A DNA stretch of 64,000 nt from Oscillospiraceae bacterium (GTDB lineage: Bacteria > Bacillota > Clostridia > Oscillospirales > Ruminococcaceae): NCBI GenBank assembly GCA_030539275.1, contig JAUNSK010000016.1:34804-98803 (forward strand), written 5' to 3'. The position numbers were made by a program, and so were the translations under genes. The notes beneath the pieces were generated by a model. The model did not search any database. It was not told the DNA's origin and saw nothing but the letters and a program-made list of their open reading frames with translations. Position 1 is the first letter of the stretch. The number at the start of each line of letters is the position of its first letter. Of the stretch, positions 8,261 through 17,794 are shown piece by piece.

Positions 8261-8548
8261 TTAATACTCTGCAGCATCCTCTGTCTCCATAAGAACCAGA
8301 TGTTTTTCATATGCATCAAGTATTTCATCCTCCATGAACTTTCTTGCCTGGGGTGAAATAGGATGTACAATATCTCTGAATATACCCCCTTCATCCTTGC
8401 GGCTTGGCATAGCAACGAATAATCTTTCGTCGCCCTGAACCACCTTGATGTCATGGATGGCTAGCTGATTGTTGATAGTAATTGATACTACTGCTCTCAG
8501 TCTGCCTTCGGTTATTATCTTACGTATTTTAATATCTGTTATTTCCAT
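8261..8548 (-). CDS. spoVG: SpoVG family regulator
   Basis: The 95-residue protein is a clear SpoVG: it begins MEITDIKIRKI and contains FVAMPSRKDEGG, the core of the family, followed by FRDIVHPISPQAR. SpoVG proteins bind nucleic acids and influence sporulation, septation and envelope genes in Firmicutes. AGGAGG lies seven bases ahead of the ATG. It is a single gene, convergent with the NUDIX gene. No clear sigma-H promoter was found upstream. Confidence 0.95.
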   Translation of the reverse strand: MEITDIKIRKIITEGRLRAVVSITINNQLAIHDIKVVQGDERLFVAMPSRKDEGGIFRDIVHPISPQARKFMEDEILDAYEKHLVLMETEDAAEY

Positions 8549-8706
8549 ATTGACCTCCTAATGTTTTATATAACTATTATGAGTTTTCATGGTTAATTTA
8601 TACAAGGTATTTTAAAGTAATTTATGGTAAAAACTATAATGTATTAATAAAGTTAAAATCTGCTGCCTGTGCGGTAAAATATTATTTACAGATTGGACTG
8701 ATTTAT

Positions 8707-10116
8707 ATGAAAGAAAGTATACTGGACTCAAAAAAACACATTCATTTCATAGGTATCGGAGGTTCCGGTATGTATCCGCTCGTTCAGATCCTGCATGCGA
8801 AAGGATATCACATTACCGGTTCTGACAACAATGAAACCGAAACCCTTGACGCTGTCAGAAAGATGGGGATCGAAGTATTTCTGGGTCAGCGGGCTGAAAA
8901 CATTACAGGAGCTGACCTTATCGTGCATACAGCAGCTATAATGGCTGACAATCCGGAACTCATCGCAGCAAAGCAAAGCGATGCACCGGTCCTTGAACGA
9001 AGTGAACTTCTCGGTATCGTAACAAGCTGGTATTCAAATGCGATATGTGTATCAGGAACTCACGGCAAAACAACCACTACTTCCATGATCACACAGATAC
9101 TCAGATCACAGAATATTGATATTTCAGCATTTATAGGAGGCAAACTGCCGTGCATAGGCGGAAGCGGACGCGCCGGAAGCAGTGATATACTGGTTTGTGA
9201 AGCCTGCGAATTTGTTGATACATTTCTTAAGCTTTATCCTGATACATCTGTTATCCTCAATATTGATGCTGATCATCTTGATTATTTCAAAACAGTAGAA
9301 AATATAATAAAATCCTTCAGAAAATTTGCCGAAAAGACTACAAATACTCTCATAGTAAATGCAGATGATGCAAATACTATGAAAGCAATAGAAGGCATAA
9401 CAGATAAAAAAATAATTACATTCGGTCTTGAGGATTCATGTGAATACTACCCTGCAGATATCAGAAAGACTGCACCGGCTCAGATATCATACACACTTAT
9501 GCACAATAAAGAACCGCTTACCGAAATAACACTGAACATTCCGGGAAAGCACAACATATTAAATTCAGTTGCAGCAGCTGCAGCAGCACATAACGCCGGG
9601 GCTGAGCCTTCATATATTGCAAAAGGACTTGATGAATTCAGAGGTGCAGGCAGAAGATTCGAGATAATCGGTCATTTCAATGGCATCACAATAGCCGATG
9701 ACTATGCTCACCATCCTACAGAGCTTACAGCCACGCTAAGTGCTGCAGCAGGTCTCGGATACAAGCGTGTATGGGCAGTATTCCAGCCGTTTACATTTTC
9801 AAGAACGTCAATGCTCCTTGATGACTTTGCAAAGGCACTGAGCATTCCTGATACAGCAGTTCTTACAAATATCATGGGGTCCAGAGAGAAGAATACCTTC
9901 AATATATTTACAAAAGACCTTGCCGATAAAATTGACGGATGCATCTACTTTGATAAAAATAAAGAAGCTGTTCAGACAAATGAATGCAAACAGGCTGACT
10001 TTGATAAAGTTGTTGATTATCTGTGTGAAAACGCACAGCCGGGAGATCTTATAATTACGCTTGGCTGCGGCGATGTTTACAAGGTTGCCAAAGCCCTTGC
10101 GAAAAAACTCAGGTAA
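8707..10116 (+). CDS. murC: UDP-N-acetylmuramate-L-alanine ligase
   Basis: The 469-residue protein adds L-alanine to UDP-MurNAc, the first amino acid of the peptidoglycan stem peptide. The N-terminal nucleotide-binding motif is HFIGIGGSGM; the ATP loop is GTHGKTTTT at about residues 118-126; the central HNILNSVAA and the C-terminal DDYAHHPTE motifs are the usual Mur ligase positions. Length is normal. The ribosome-binding site is weak (GGA about 9 bases ahead). It opens the envelope and division block. Confidence 0.97.
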   Translation: MKESILDSKKHIHFIGIGGSGMYPLVQILHAKGYHITGSDNNETETLDAVRKMGIEVFLGQRAENITGADLIVHTAAIMADNPELIAAKQSDAPVLERSELLGIVTSWYSNAICVSGTHGKTTTTSMITQILRSQNIDISAFIGGKLPCIGGSGRAGSSDILVCEACEFVDTFLKLYPDTSVILNIDADHLDYFKTVENIIKSFRKFAEKTTNTLIVNADDANTMKAIEGITDKKIITFGLEDSCEYYPADIRKTAPAQISYTLMHNKEPLTEITLNIPGKHNILNSVAAAAAAHNAGAEPSYIAKGLDEFRGAGRRFEIIGHFNGITIADDYAHHPTELTATLSAAAGLGYKRVWAVFQPFTFSRTSMLLDDFAKALSIPDTAVLTNIMGSREKNTFNIFTKDLADKIDGCIYFDKNKEAVQTNECKQADFDKVVDYLCENAQPGDLIITLGCGDVYKVAKALAKKLR

Positions 10117-10349
10117 ATTTTCACCGGCTCTTTTAACTGATTTTTTAACCGGTTATCAGGGCCGATATATCTTTTTTAGTGTTTATTATCTGATATTTTA
10201 TATCCTAATAAAAAATTACACACAATACAATATTTTTATTTTTTTTTTAATATTAGGACTATGCAACAATAAAAAAATATATTATAATAATTAAGTAAAG
10301 TTTTTTTGCTTTTATTTTTTTGTATTTCCAAAAAGAAAGGAATATTTTG

Positions 10350-10739
10350 ATGAACAAAGTAAAGGTAGTGATATGCGGAAAAGAGTATTCTCTGCATACG
10401 GAAGAAGAGCCGACATATGTATATGCTCTTGCCAGAAAACTGGAGAAAAGCATTGCCGAAATTGTTGGAAACAACACAAATATATCAGTTTATTCTGCAT
10501 CGGTTATGATCGCACTTTCATCACTTGACAACCTGAATAAAGCAAACGAGGCAATGGATAACCTGCGCGTTCAGATAAAAGATTATGTCGATGAAGCAGG
10601 CAAAGCACGTCTTGAACGTGACAGTGCCGTCAGAGAAGCCGACGCTCTGAGAACCAGGATAACAGAACTTGAGGACAGTCTTAAATTTAAACAGCTGAAA
10701 AACAGTATTAATGATAAAGATAATAAAAAGAAGGTATGA
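10350..10739 (+). CDS. zapA: Cell division protein ZapA
   Basis: The 129-residue protein has the ZapA pattern: N-terminal beta region (VKVVICGKEYSL), the EPTYVYALARKLEKSI helix, then a long C-terminal coiled coil (about residues 62-120). ZapA bundles FtsZ filaments at the division site. The start at 10350 is chosen because AGAAAGG lies nine bases ahead; the open frame reaches 10320 without a site. The stop is eight bases before the U32 gene, so the two are probably co-transcribed. Confidence 0.93.
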   Translation: MNKVKVVICGKEYSLHTEEEPTYVYALARKLEKSIAEIVGNNTNISVYSASVMIALSSLDNLNKANEAMDNLRVQIKDYVDEAGKARLERDSAVREADALRTRITELEDSLKFKQLKNSINDKDNKKKV

Positions 10740-10747
10740 GATAATAA

Positions 10748-12793
10748 ATGATTGAGTTGCTTGCCCCGGCAGGAAGTCCTGAATCACTCTCAGCTGCACT
10801 CAGATGCGGAGCAAATGCCGTTTATGTCGGCGGGAAAAATTTCTCAGCCAGACAAAATGCCGCAAACTTTGATATGCAGCAGATGAAAGAGGCAGCAGAA
10901 CTATGCCATCTCTACAACGCTAAACTATATATTGCTATCAACACAATAATTACCGACAACCAGATAGAGACACTTAAGTCAGATGTAAAAGAATATGCGG
11001 CATTCAGCCCTGATGCATATATAGTTCAGGACCTCGGTGCAGCAAGAATTATCAAAAGCATTACACCTGATATTCCTGTTCACGCATCAACTCAGATGAC
11101 AATACACACATTGTCAGGAGCACTTCTTGCAAAGGAGCTTGGATTTACCAGAGTAGTGCTTGCACGTGAAACTGACAGCAGTGTTATTGCCGAAATAGCT
11201 GCATGCGGAATTGAAACAGAAGTTTTTGTACATGGTGCGCTGTGTATGTCTGTATCCGGTCAGTGCTATATGTCAGCAGCCATAGGCTCAAGAAGTGCAA
11301 ACCGCGGCCTGTGTGCACAGAGCTGCAGACTTCCGTTTACAGCCGCATCAAATCCTGATGAGCACTGCCTTTCACTGAAGGACCTTTCTCTTACAGACCA
11401 TGTAGCGCAGCTCATGGACAGCAATGTCACATCACTTAAGATAGAAGGCCGTATGAAACGTCCGGAGTACGTTGCCTGTACAGTGAGTGCATACAGAGAT
11501 ATAATTGACGGACGTGTTCCTGATATGGAAACACTCAACAGTGTTTTTTCAAGAAGCGGATTTACAGATGGCTACTATACAGGAAAATTAAAAAACATGT
11601 TCGGTATGCGGACAAAAGATGATGTTTTGTCATCTAAAAATGTTTTGCCTCAGATAACACAGCTTTACAGAAATGAGCGCAAAATTGCTTCACTTGACAT
11701 GGAAGTCAGCATCAGATCAGGCACGCAGATAAAAATAAATGCCTCTGATTCAGACGGGTACAAGGCATCTGTTTCGGGTCCTGTGCCACAGAATGCACTT
11801 AATAAGCCTGTTACCTGTGAAACTGTCACAAGGCAGCTGTCAAAGCTTGGTGATACCATTTACTGTGCTGGCAAAACTGACATTTCACTTGAGGAAAATC
11901 TCAGTGTTCCTGTATCAGCATTCAATGCTATGAGACGAGAACTTATAGATATTATGTACAACAGCCGAAAGGCGCGTCCTGAAGTATTAATACATGACTT
12001 CAGTATTCCTGAACATCCACAAACAACTCCGACAGAAAGTAAAAAAAGACATCTGAGAATACGCATTGATGACCTGAACAGGCTTCCCGGCGAAATTGAT
12101 GACAAAATCCAACACTATATAGTTCCTGTGTCATATCTCTGCAGCAGTATTGATAAACTAAGCGTTGACAAGGATATGATTATTGCCGAACCTCCGAGAT
12201 TTCTGATAAATGAAAAAGAGATAAAGAAAGCACTCAGATACTTGTTTGACAACGGGATCAGACACATAATGTGTACAAACGTGTGCTACATCAGAATGTG
12301 CCGTGAGATCGGATTTGAACTGCACGGTGATTTTGGACTGAACATTTCAAACAGTATATCGGCAGACGTTTTATCTGACCTGGGACTGAAAGACATAACT
12401 GCATCATTTGAACTGAAACTTAGTTTTTTCAGAAAGTTAAAGCACTCTGTACCTGCCGGGATCATGGCCTATGGTCACCTTCCATTAATGCTTACAAGAA
12501 ACTGCCCGGTTAAAAATTCTGTCGGTTGCTCTTCATGCAGATCCCAGATAACCGACCGGACCGGACGTAAGTTTCCGGTAAAATGCTCTTACGGCTGTAC
12601 CGAGATCTTTAACCCCGATACACTATATCTTGCTGACAAGCCGGACGAGCTTATTTATCCGGATTTTCTTACCCTGTATTTCACGGATGAATCCCGCGGG
12701 GTAATAAAAAGGATCATTGATGATTACGTTTCAGGCTCTGCCAGTGCTCCGTCAGGCATAACACGCGGTCTTTACTTCCGTGGTGTTGTGTAG
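10748..12793 (+). CDS. Peptidase U32 family protein with C-terminal DUF3656-like region
   Basis: The 681-residue protein starts with the U32 pattern (LLAPAGSPESL, then NAVYVGGKNFSAR) and holds the U32 core signature around residues 160-200 (EVFVHGALCMSVSGQCYMS, then NRGLCAQSCR). A Cys-rich cluster near residues 590-625 (NCPVKNSVGCSSC and KCSYGC) could bind a metal or iron-sulphur cluster. Well-studied relatives (TrhP, RlhA) are needed for hydroxylation of tRNA or rRNA, so an RNA-modification role is at least as likely as proteolysis. It is tightly coupled to zapA. Confidence 0.88.
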   Translation: MIELLAPAGSPESLSAALRCGANAVYVGGKNFSARQNAANFDMQQMKEAAELCHLYNAKLYIAINTIITDNQIETLKSDVKEYAAFSPDAYIVQDLGAARIIKSITPDIPVHASTQMTIHTLSGALLAKELGFTRVVLARETDSSVIAEIAACGIETEVFVHGALCMSVSGQCYMSAAIGSRSANRGLCAQSCRLPFTAASNPDEHCLSLKDLSLTDHVAQLMDSNVTSLKIEGRMKRPEYVACTVSAYRDIIDGRVPDMETLNSVFSRSGFTDGYYTGKLKNMFGMRTKDDVLSSKNVLPQITQLYRNERKIASLDMEVSIRSGTQIKINASDSDGYKASVSGPVPQNALNKPVTCETVTRQLSKLGDTIYCAGKTDISLEENLSVPVSAFNAMRRELIDIMYNSRKARPEVLIHDFSIPEHPQTTPTESKKRHLRIRIDDLNRLPGEIDDKIQHYIVPVSYLCSSIDKLSVDKDMIIAEPPRFLINEKEIKKALRYLFDNGIRHIMCTNVCYIRMCREIGFELHGDFGLNISNSISADVLSDLGLKDITASFELKLSFFRKLKHSVPAGIMAYGHLPLMLTRNCPVKNSVGCSSCRSQITDRTGRKFPVKCSYGCTEIFNPDTLYLADKPDELIYPDFLTLYFTDESRGVIKRIIDDYVSGSASAPSGITRGLYFRGVV

Positions 12794-12827
12794 ATAAAGC
12801 AAATAATTATATAAGGTTAGGTGTATT

Positions 12828-13091
12828 ATGAAAATGACCAGAAAAGGGTTTATATTCGGCGTGCTTATAATCGGATCTCTGATTATAGGCGGCTACATAG
12901 GACAGCATACATCAAGTTCACTGCTGTCTTACACAATTTCAATGGGGTTTGATCACGAAGCGCCGCTGATGCTTGATCTTATCTTTATCAAGCTTTCTCT
13001 TGGCCTTACTCTTAATGTAAGCATCGCGCAGATCATAACTCTATTCTCAGCAATTGTCCTGTATGTAATATTCTCAAGGTTTATTGATTAG
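12828..13091 (+). CDS. DUF4321 family small membrane protein
   Basis: The 87-residue protein has two membrane helices (about residues 8-28 and 62-85) and a short outside loop. It matches the DUF4321 proteins common in Clostridia close to mreB. No function is known. An AAGGTTAGG site precedes the ATG. Its place just before mreBCD suggests an envelope role, which is inference from position. Confidence 0.75.
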   Translation: MKMTRKGFIFGVLIIGSLIIGGYIGQHTSSSLLSYTISMGFDHEAPLMLDLIFIKLSLGLTLNVSIAQIITLFSAIVLYVIFSRFID

Positions 13092-13174
13092 TGTTTTCTT
13101 AGATATAAACACAAAAAATACATATACTAATAAAAATTAATTTTTACTTTCTGAAAAAACAAAGGAGAATACGG

Positions 13175-14194
13175 ATGTTCACAAAGGATATAGGAATAGA
13201 TCTTGGTACGGCAAACACTTTAGTCTATATGAAGGGCAAAGGCATTATTATACGGGAACCATCCGTTGTTGCAGTTAATACCCGTGACGAAAGGGCAAGC
13301 TATGTAGGCCGTGAGGCCAAAGAAGTCATAGGCAAAACTCCTGGCTCAATAATTGCAGTCCGTCCGCTCAAAGGCGGTGTAATAGCTGATTTTAATATAA
13401 CTACTACCATGTTGTCTGAATTTATAAAAAAATCCCTTAAGGGAAGTATTTTTTCAAAGGCACGTGTTACTATTTGTATACCATCAGGTGTTACTCCGGT
13501 TGAACGTCGTGCAGTAAAGGACTCAGCTGAACTTGCCGGTGCAAAAAAAGTATATATTATCGAGGAACCGATGGCAGCGGCAATAGGTGCCGGTCTGCCC
13601 GTCACCGAACCTGTTGCAAATATGATAGTTGATATCGGCGGAGGTACCAGTGAGGTTGCTGTTATATCTATGGGCGGTATAGTTACAGCACGTTCGATCC
13701 GTATTGCAGGCGACGAGCTGGACAACTCTGTAATCAATTATGTGAAGAAAAAATATAACATGCTGATAGGTGAAAGAACTGCAGAGGATATCAAAATTAA
13801 AATCGGATCTGCATATCCGGGCGATGCAGTTGAAAAAATGGAGATCAAGGGAAGAAACCTTCTTAACGGACTTCCTGAAAACATAACCGTTACTTCAACT
13901 GAGATAAGAGACGCACTGATAGAACCTATTTCAAAAATTATTGAAGCAATAAAAGTTACACTCGAAAAGACCCCGCCTGAGCTTTCAGCTGACATTATCG
14001 AACAGGGTATAACACTCTGCGGCGGCGGTGCACTGCTGAAGGGACTGGATACTCTGATAAATCATGAAACAGGAATGCCTGTATATATTGCAGAATATCC
14101 TCTTGACTGTGTAGTTGAAGGAACCGGAAAGGTAATTGAAAACTATGCAAAATATGAAGACGCTATAAGTGAACATGAACCTAAATACTTCTGA
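13175..14194 (+). CDS. mreB: Rod shape-determining actin homologue MreB
   Basis: The 339-residue protein is an MreB/Mbl-type actin: phosphate 1 motif DIGIDLGTANTLVYMKGKG near the N terminus, phosphate 2 (VDIGGGTSEVAVIS, about residues 153-166), and the adenosine motif CGGGALLKGL near residue 285. It polymerises under the membrane and guides lateral wall synthesis with MreC, MreD and PBP2, which follow directly. AAAGGAGAA precedes the ATG. Ruminococci are often round, so a full mre set is worth noting. Confidence 0.97.
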   Translation: MFTKDIGIDLGTANTLVYMKGKGIIIREPSVVAVNTRDERASYVGREAKEVIGKTPGSIIAVRPLKGGVIADFNITTTMLSEFIKKSLKGSIFSKARVTICIPSGVTPVERRAVKDSAELAGAKKVYIIEEPMAAAIGAGLPVTEPVANMIVDIGGGTSEVAVISMGGIVTARSIRIAGDELDNSVINYVKKKYNMLIGERTAEDIKIKIGSAYPGDAVEKMEIKGRNLLNGLPENITVTSTEIRDALIEPISKIIEAIKVTLEKTPPELSADIIEQGITLCGGGALLKGLDTLINHETGMPVYIAEYPLDCVVEGTGKVIENYAKYEDAISEHEPKYF

Positions 14195-14213
14195 TATCTG
14201 AACGGAGATAAAA

Positions 14214-15071
14214 ATGCGTGAGTTTCTCAAAAGTCTTAAATTTAAACTGCTTCTCTGCCTGATTGCCATGCTTATCGGAGTTATGCTCTATACTGTAAAT
14301 AAAAGCGGTTATTCGACAGGTGCATCAAAGATTATAAATACTGCTGCAGAGCCGTTTAAGAAAATCTCATCTGCTGTTTCTGAGAAGGTCAGCTCAAAAC
14401 TTGAACATGTCATACATGGTGAACGCTATTACTCTGAAAATGAAAAACTCAAAGAGGAGCTGAGCCAGGTATATAACGAACTGGTGGACTACGAAAACAC
14501 AAAAGCTGAACTTTCTGAACTTCAGAAATTTATCGGCATAAAGGAAGAACACAGTGATTATGCACTGTCGCCGCCGTGTAAAATTATATCCTATACAGCA
14601 AATGACCCGTTCGGATCATTCATGATCGACAAAGGAAGCAATGACGGAATTGCTCTGTATGACCCCGTTGTCACAGCAGAAGGTCTTGTCGGTGCTGTGA
14701 CAGAGATATCTGAAAAGTACTGCACAGTTACCAGCATACTCTCACCAAGCCTCTCAGTCGGTGTCATTGCAAAGGGTACAGTATTCAACGGTGTCCTTGA
14801 AGGAGATATAAAATACTCACAGAGCGGACTTACTCAGATGATCTATATAGATAAGGACAATACAATAAAACAAGGTGACCTGATTGTAACAAACGGAAGC
14901 AGCGGCCTGTTCCCTGCTGATTACATTGTCGGTACTGTAACCGAGACCGGCAATGCAGGAAGCGCACTGTCAAGTTATGCAATTGTAAAGCCTTTTGTAG
15001 ATGTAACCAAGATTTCCAGTGTTATGGTTATAACATCATTTGACGGCAAAGGTGAAATAAATGAATATTAA
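14214..15071 (+). CDS. mreC: Rod shape-determining protein MreC
   Basis: The 285-residue protein has a short cytoplasmic start, one membrane helix (about residues 12-30), a coiled coil (about 65-105) and two beta-barrel domains (MIDKGSNDGIALYDPVVTAE, then the GDLIVTNGSSGLFPADYIVG segment). It is the periplasm-facing scaffold of the elongation complex. It starts 20 bases after mreB and overlaps mreD by 11 bases. Confidence 0.95.
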   Translation: MREFLKSLKFKLLLCLIAMLIGVMLYTVNKSGYSTGASKIINTAAEPFKKISSAVSEKVSSKLEHVIHGERYYSENEKLKEELSQVYNELVDYENTKAELSELQKFIGIKEEHSDYALSPPCKIISYTANDPFGSFMIDKGSNDGIALYDPVVTAEGLVGAVTEISEKYCTVTSILSPSLSVGVIAKGTVFNGVLEGDIKYSQSGLTQMIYIDKDNTIKQGDLIVTNGSSGLFPADYIVGTVTETGNAGSALSSYAIVKPFVDVTKISSVMVITSFDGKGEINEY

Positions 15072-15624
15072 GCTTGTTTCTTCTATACGTAAAAAAAGAA
15101 AATACGCCATCATAAGATGGTGTGTTTTTTGTCTGCTTATATGGGCAGCATTTATATTTCTCACATCCGGCACATTTATGAAACCGAATCTGCTTATTCC
15201 CCTGGCTCTGTGTATTTCCATGGGTGAAGGAGAACTTGCAAGTGCAGCTGTAGCCATCGGCTGCGGACTGCTCAGTGACTGTGCATTTGACAAGCTTACC
15301 GGAAGCTCTGCAATACTGCTGCTTATCGGCTGTGTATGTGCATCACTGCTTTTTACACACTATCTGCAGAAAAACTTTATTAATGTTTTTCTTGTAACCG
15401 CAATTTTTACGGCCTTTTATTATCTGATTGATTTTTTCTTCTGTTACTATATATGGAATTACAGCAATCACGAAATAATTTTTACTGACTATACGATCAT
15501 CTCCTTTGTTCTGACATCACTTTCACTGATAATTATCTATCCTGTAGTTAAACTGATAAGAAAAAATCTTACCCTGCGCAAAATGCACGTACTGTATGAA
15601 AACAATGCGCTGATAAAAGATTAA
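15061..15624 (+). CDS. mreD: Rod shape-determining protein MreD
   Basis: The 187-residue hydrophobic protein has five or six membrane helices and lies between mreC and PBP2, the standard place of mreD. Sequence conservation in this family is low, so the call rests on topology, length and position. It overlaps the end of mreC by 11 bases, implying translational coupling. Confidence 0.9.
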   Translation: MNIKLVSSIRKKRKYAIIRWCVFCLLIWAAFIFLTSGTFMKPNLLIPLALCISMGEGELASAAVAIGCGLLSDCAFDKLTGSSAILLLIGCVCASLLFTHYLQKNFINVFLVTAIFTAFYYLIDFFFCYYIWNYSNHEIIFTDYTIISFVLTSLSLIIIYPVVKLIRKNLTLRKMHVLYENNALIKD

Positions 15625-15642
15625 AAAGCGTGAGGTATCAAT

Positions 15643-17628
15643 ATGAACATATACATTGACAGATTCCGTACTGCAGTAGTTGTACTGGGTGTTATAGCCA
15701 CAGCCACTCTCGGCGGGATCAAACTTATGAAAATACAGATTGTTGATCAGGGAACATATTCAGAGAAAAACAATCCATATCACTATACAGCATCACAGAT
15801 AATCAAAGCCACAAGAGGCGAAATAAAAGACGTAAACGGCGACCCGATCGTCAAAAACAAACTTGGCTTCAGCATTACTATTGAAAAAGCATCCTTCCCC
15901 GGTGACGACCGTCAGGCAAATGAGGTAATTCTCAAAATTGCTTCTTTCCTTACAGGAGAAGGATATTCGTACAATGATTCACTGCCTATAACCAAAACCC
16001 AGCCGTTTGATTTTATTGACAACGGAGAACAGGATATATCTTCACTCAAGTCATCAATTGGCGTAAATGTCTATGCTACTGCAGAAAACTGCATAGATAA
16101 GCTGATTGATGATTACTCTATTAACGACAGTTATACACTTGAACAGAAGCGGATTATTGCCGGAATAAGATATGAAATGCAGCAGAGGGACTTTTCTCTT
16201 GAAAATGTCTTTACTCTTGCAGAAGATATCTCAATGGGAACCGTTTCAAAGATAAAGGAACTAAGTATAGACCTTCCGGGAGTAGAGATCTCAGAACAGG
16301 CTATAAGAACAAATGCTGCAACAGATGTACTGCCGCATGAAATAGGAACAGTCGGACCGATATATGCTGAAGAGTATGAAGATCTGAGAAACCAGGGATA
16401 TCTTCTCAATGACAGTGTCGGCAAAGCCGGTCTTGAAAAGAACCTTGAAAAATACCTGCGCGGTGAAAACGGAACGCGTGATATAACAGTTGCGAACAAT
16501 AAGGTCGTATCAAGTGAAATAAGCAAGCCCGCTGTTCCCGGAAATACTATCCGTCTGACAGCGGATATAGGATATCAGCGTGAGATCCAGTCGGTTCTTG
16601 AAAACTATATCAAACATCTCAATGATGATGTTGAAGATGTGAGCGGTGTTACATCGGGTGCTATAGTTGTCCTTGATGCAAAAAACAATGATGTTCTTGC
16701 GCTTGCCACAGCACCGACATACGACATGAATGATTATATAGAAAATTACTCGTCAATACTGGGTGCAGAGAATACGCCTCTTCTTAACAGAGCAACTGAC
16801 GGACTTTACCGACCCGGCTCAGCCTTTAAGACAGTTACAGCTACAGCAGGACTCAACGAAGGTTTTATTACGCCTGAAACTTCATTTTACTGTGGTCATT
16901 CATATCAGTTTCTTGATATAACCGTAAACTGTACGGGATATCATTCATATATCACTGCATCTGAAGCAATCAGGGTTTCCTGCAACATATTTTTCTATAA
17001 CCTTGCACAGCAGACCGGCATAGACAACATAGTTAATTATGCACATTCCTATGGCCTGGGTGTTGACCTCGGTCTAGAAAGCGGCTGTGCAAAAGGATAC
17101 ATCGCATCACCTGAAACCGTAGAAGACCTTGGCGGTACATGGTACCCCGGTGATCTTCTTCAGGCAGCTATCGGCCAGTCCGAAACAAAAATATCACCTC
17201 TGCAGATGGCTGTTCTCGCTTCAACCATCGCAAACCGCGGGGTAAGATATCAGCCTCATATCGTAGACAGTATCTACGATTACAAAGGAAATTTAGTTGA
17301 GGACATTGCTCCTGTTGTTGCCGAGAAGATCGATGTCAAGAATGATTATGTATATCCGACCATTATCTCAGGTATGATAGGCGCATCTCATAATACTCCT
17401 GACGGTGAATATTCACTTAATAATCTTGGCTATGATGTAGCTATAAAAACCGGTACTCCCCAGACTACCTCAAGCGAATCCACAAACACGACCGTTATCG
17501 GGTTTGCACCTGCTGAAAATCCAGTGATCGCTTTTGCCGCTATTATTGAAAACGGTAAGGATTCAAAGTGTATGGTAAGAAAAATAATCGATTCATACAA
17601 TAAATATTATAACAATGCAATAAGCTGA
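15643..17628 (+). CDS. mrdA: Penicillin-binding protein 2 (elongation transpeptidase)
   Basis: The 661-residue class B PBP has an N-terminal membrane anchor (about residues 9-29), a dimerisation domain, and a transpeptidase domain with active-site SAFK (Ser393, Lys396), SCN near residue 447 and KTGT near 603. It cross-links new lateral-wall peptidoglycan with MreBCD. It follows mreD by 18 bases. No rodA gene, its glycosyltransferase partner, is in the window. Weak ribosome-binding site (GTGAGG). Functional naming as PBP2 rather than another class B PBP comes from gene order. Confidence 0.93.
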   Translation: MNIYIDRFRTAVVVLGVIATATLGGIKLMKIQIVDQGTYSEKNNPYHYTASQIIKATRGEIKDVNGDPIVKNKLGFSITIEKASFPGDDRQANEVILKIASFLTGEGYSYNDSLPITKTQPFDFIDNGEQDISSLKSSIGVNVYATAENCIDKLIDDYSINDSYTLEQKRIIAGIRYEMQQRDFSLENVFTLAEDISMGTVSKIKELSIDLPGVEISEQAIRTNAATDVLPHEIGTVGPIYAEEYEDLRNQGYLLNDSVGKAGLEKNLEKYLRGENGTRDITVANNKVVSSEISKPAVPGNTIRLTADIGYQREIQSVLENYIKHLNDDVEDVSGVTSGAIVVLDAKNNDVLALATAPTYDMNDYIENYSSILGAENTPLLNRATDGLYRPGSAFKTVTATAGLNEGFITPETSFYCGHSYQFLDITVNCTGYHSYITASEAIRVSCNIFFYNLAQQTGIDNIVNYAHSYGLGVDLGLESGCAKGYIASPETVEDLGGTWYPGDLLQAAIGQSETKISPLQMAVLASTIANRGVRYQPHIVDSIYDYKGNLVEDIAPVVAEKIDVKNDYVYPTIISGMIGASHNTPDGEYSLNNLGYDVAIKTGTPQTTSSESTNTTVIGFAPAENPVIAFAAIIENGKDSKCMVRKIIDSYNKYYNNAIS

Positions 17629-17728
17629 TAATATAACCACTTTTTCATTTCTAATTATGCAATTTTAACAACGTAGAATTAATTAATAGTACAATATTAC
17701 AATATTAATATTTGAATTAAAAATGACT

Positions 17729-17756
17729 TTGACAAATTCAATATTTATGGTACAAT
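17729..17756 (+). promoter_or_regulatory. Promoter of the minD-like gene
   Basis: TTGACA at 17729-17734 and TACAAT at 17751-17756, spaced by 16 bases, lie 38 bases before the start. The MinD-like gene can thus be transcribed apart from the mre genes. Confidence 0.75.
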
Positions 17757-17794
17757 ATAATTATGAATCTATTATTTTCAGAAAGGAGTATTCT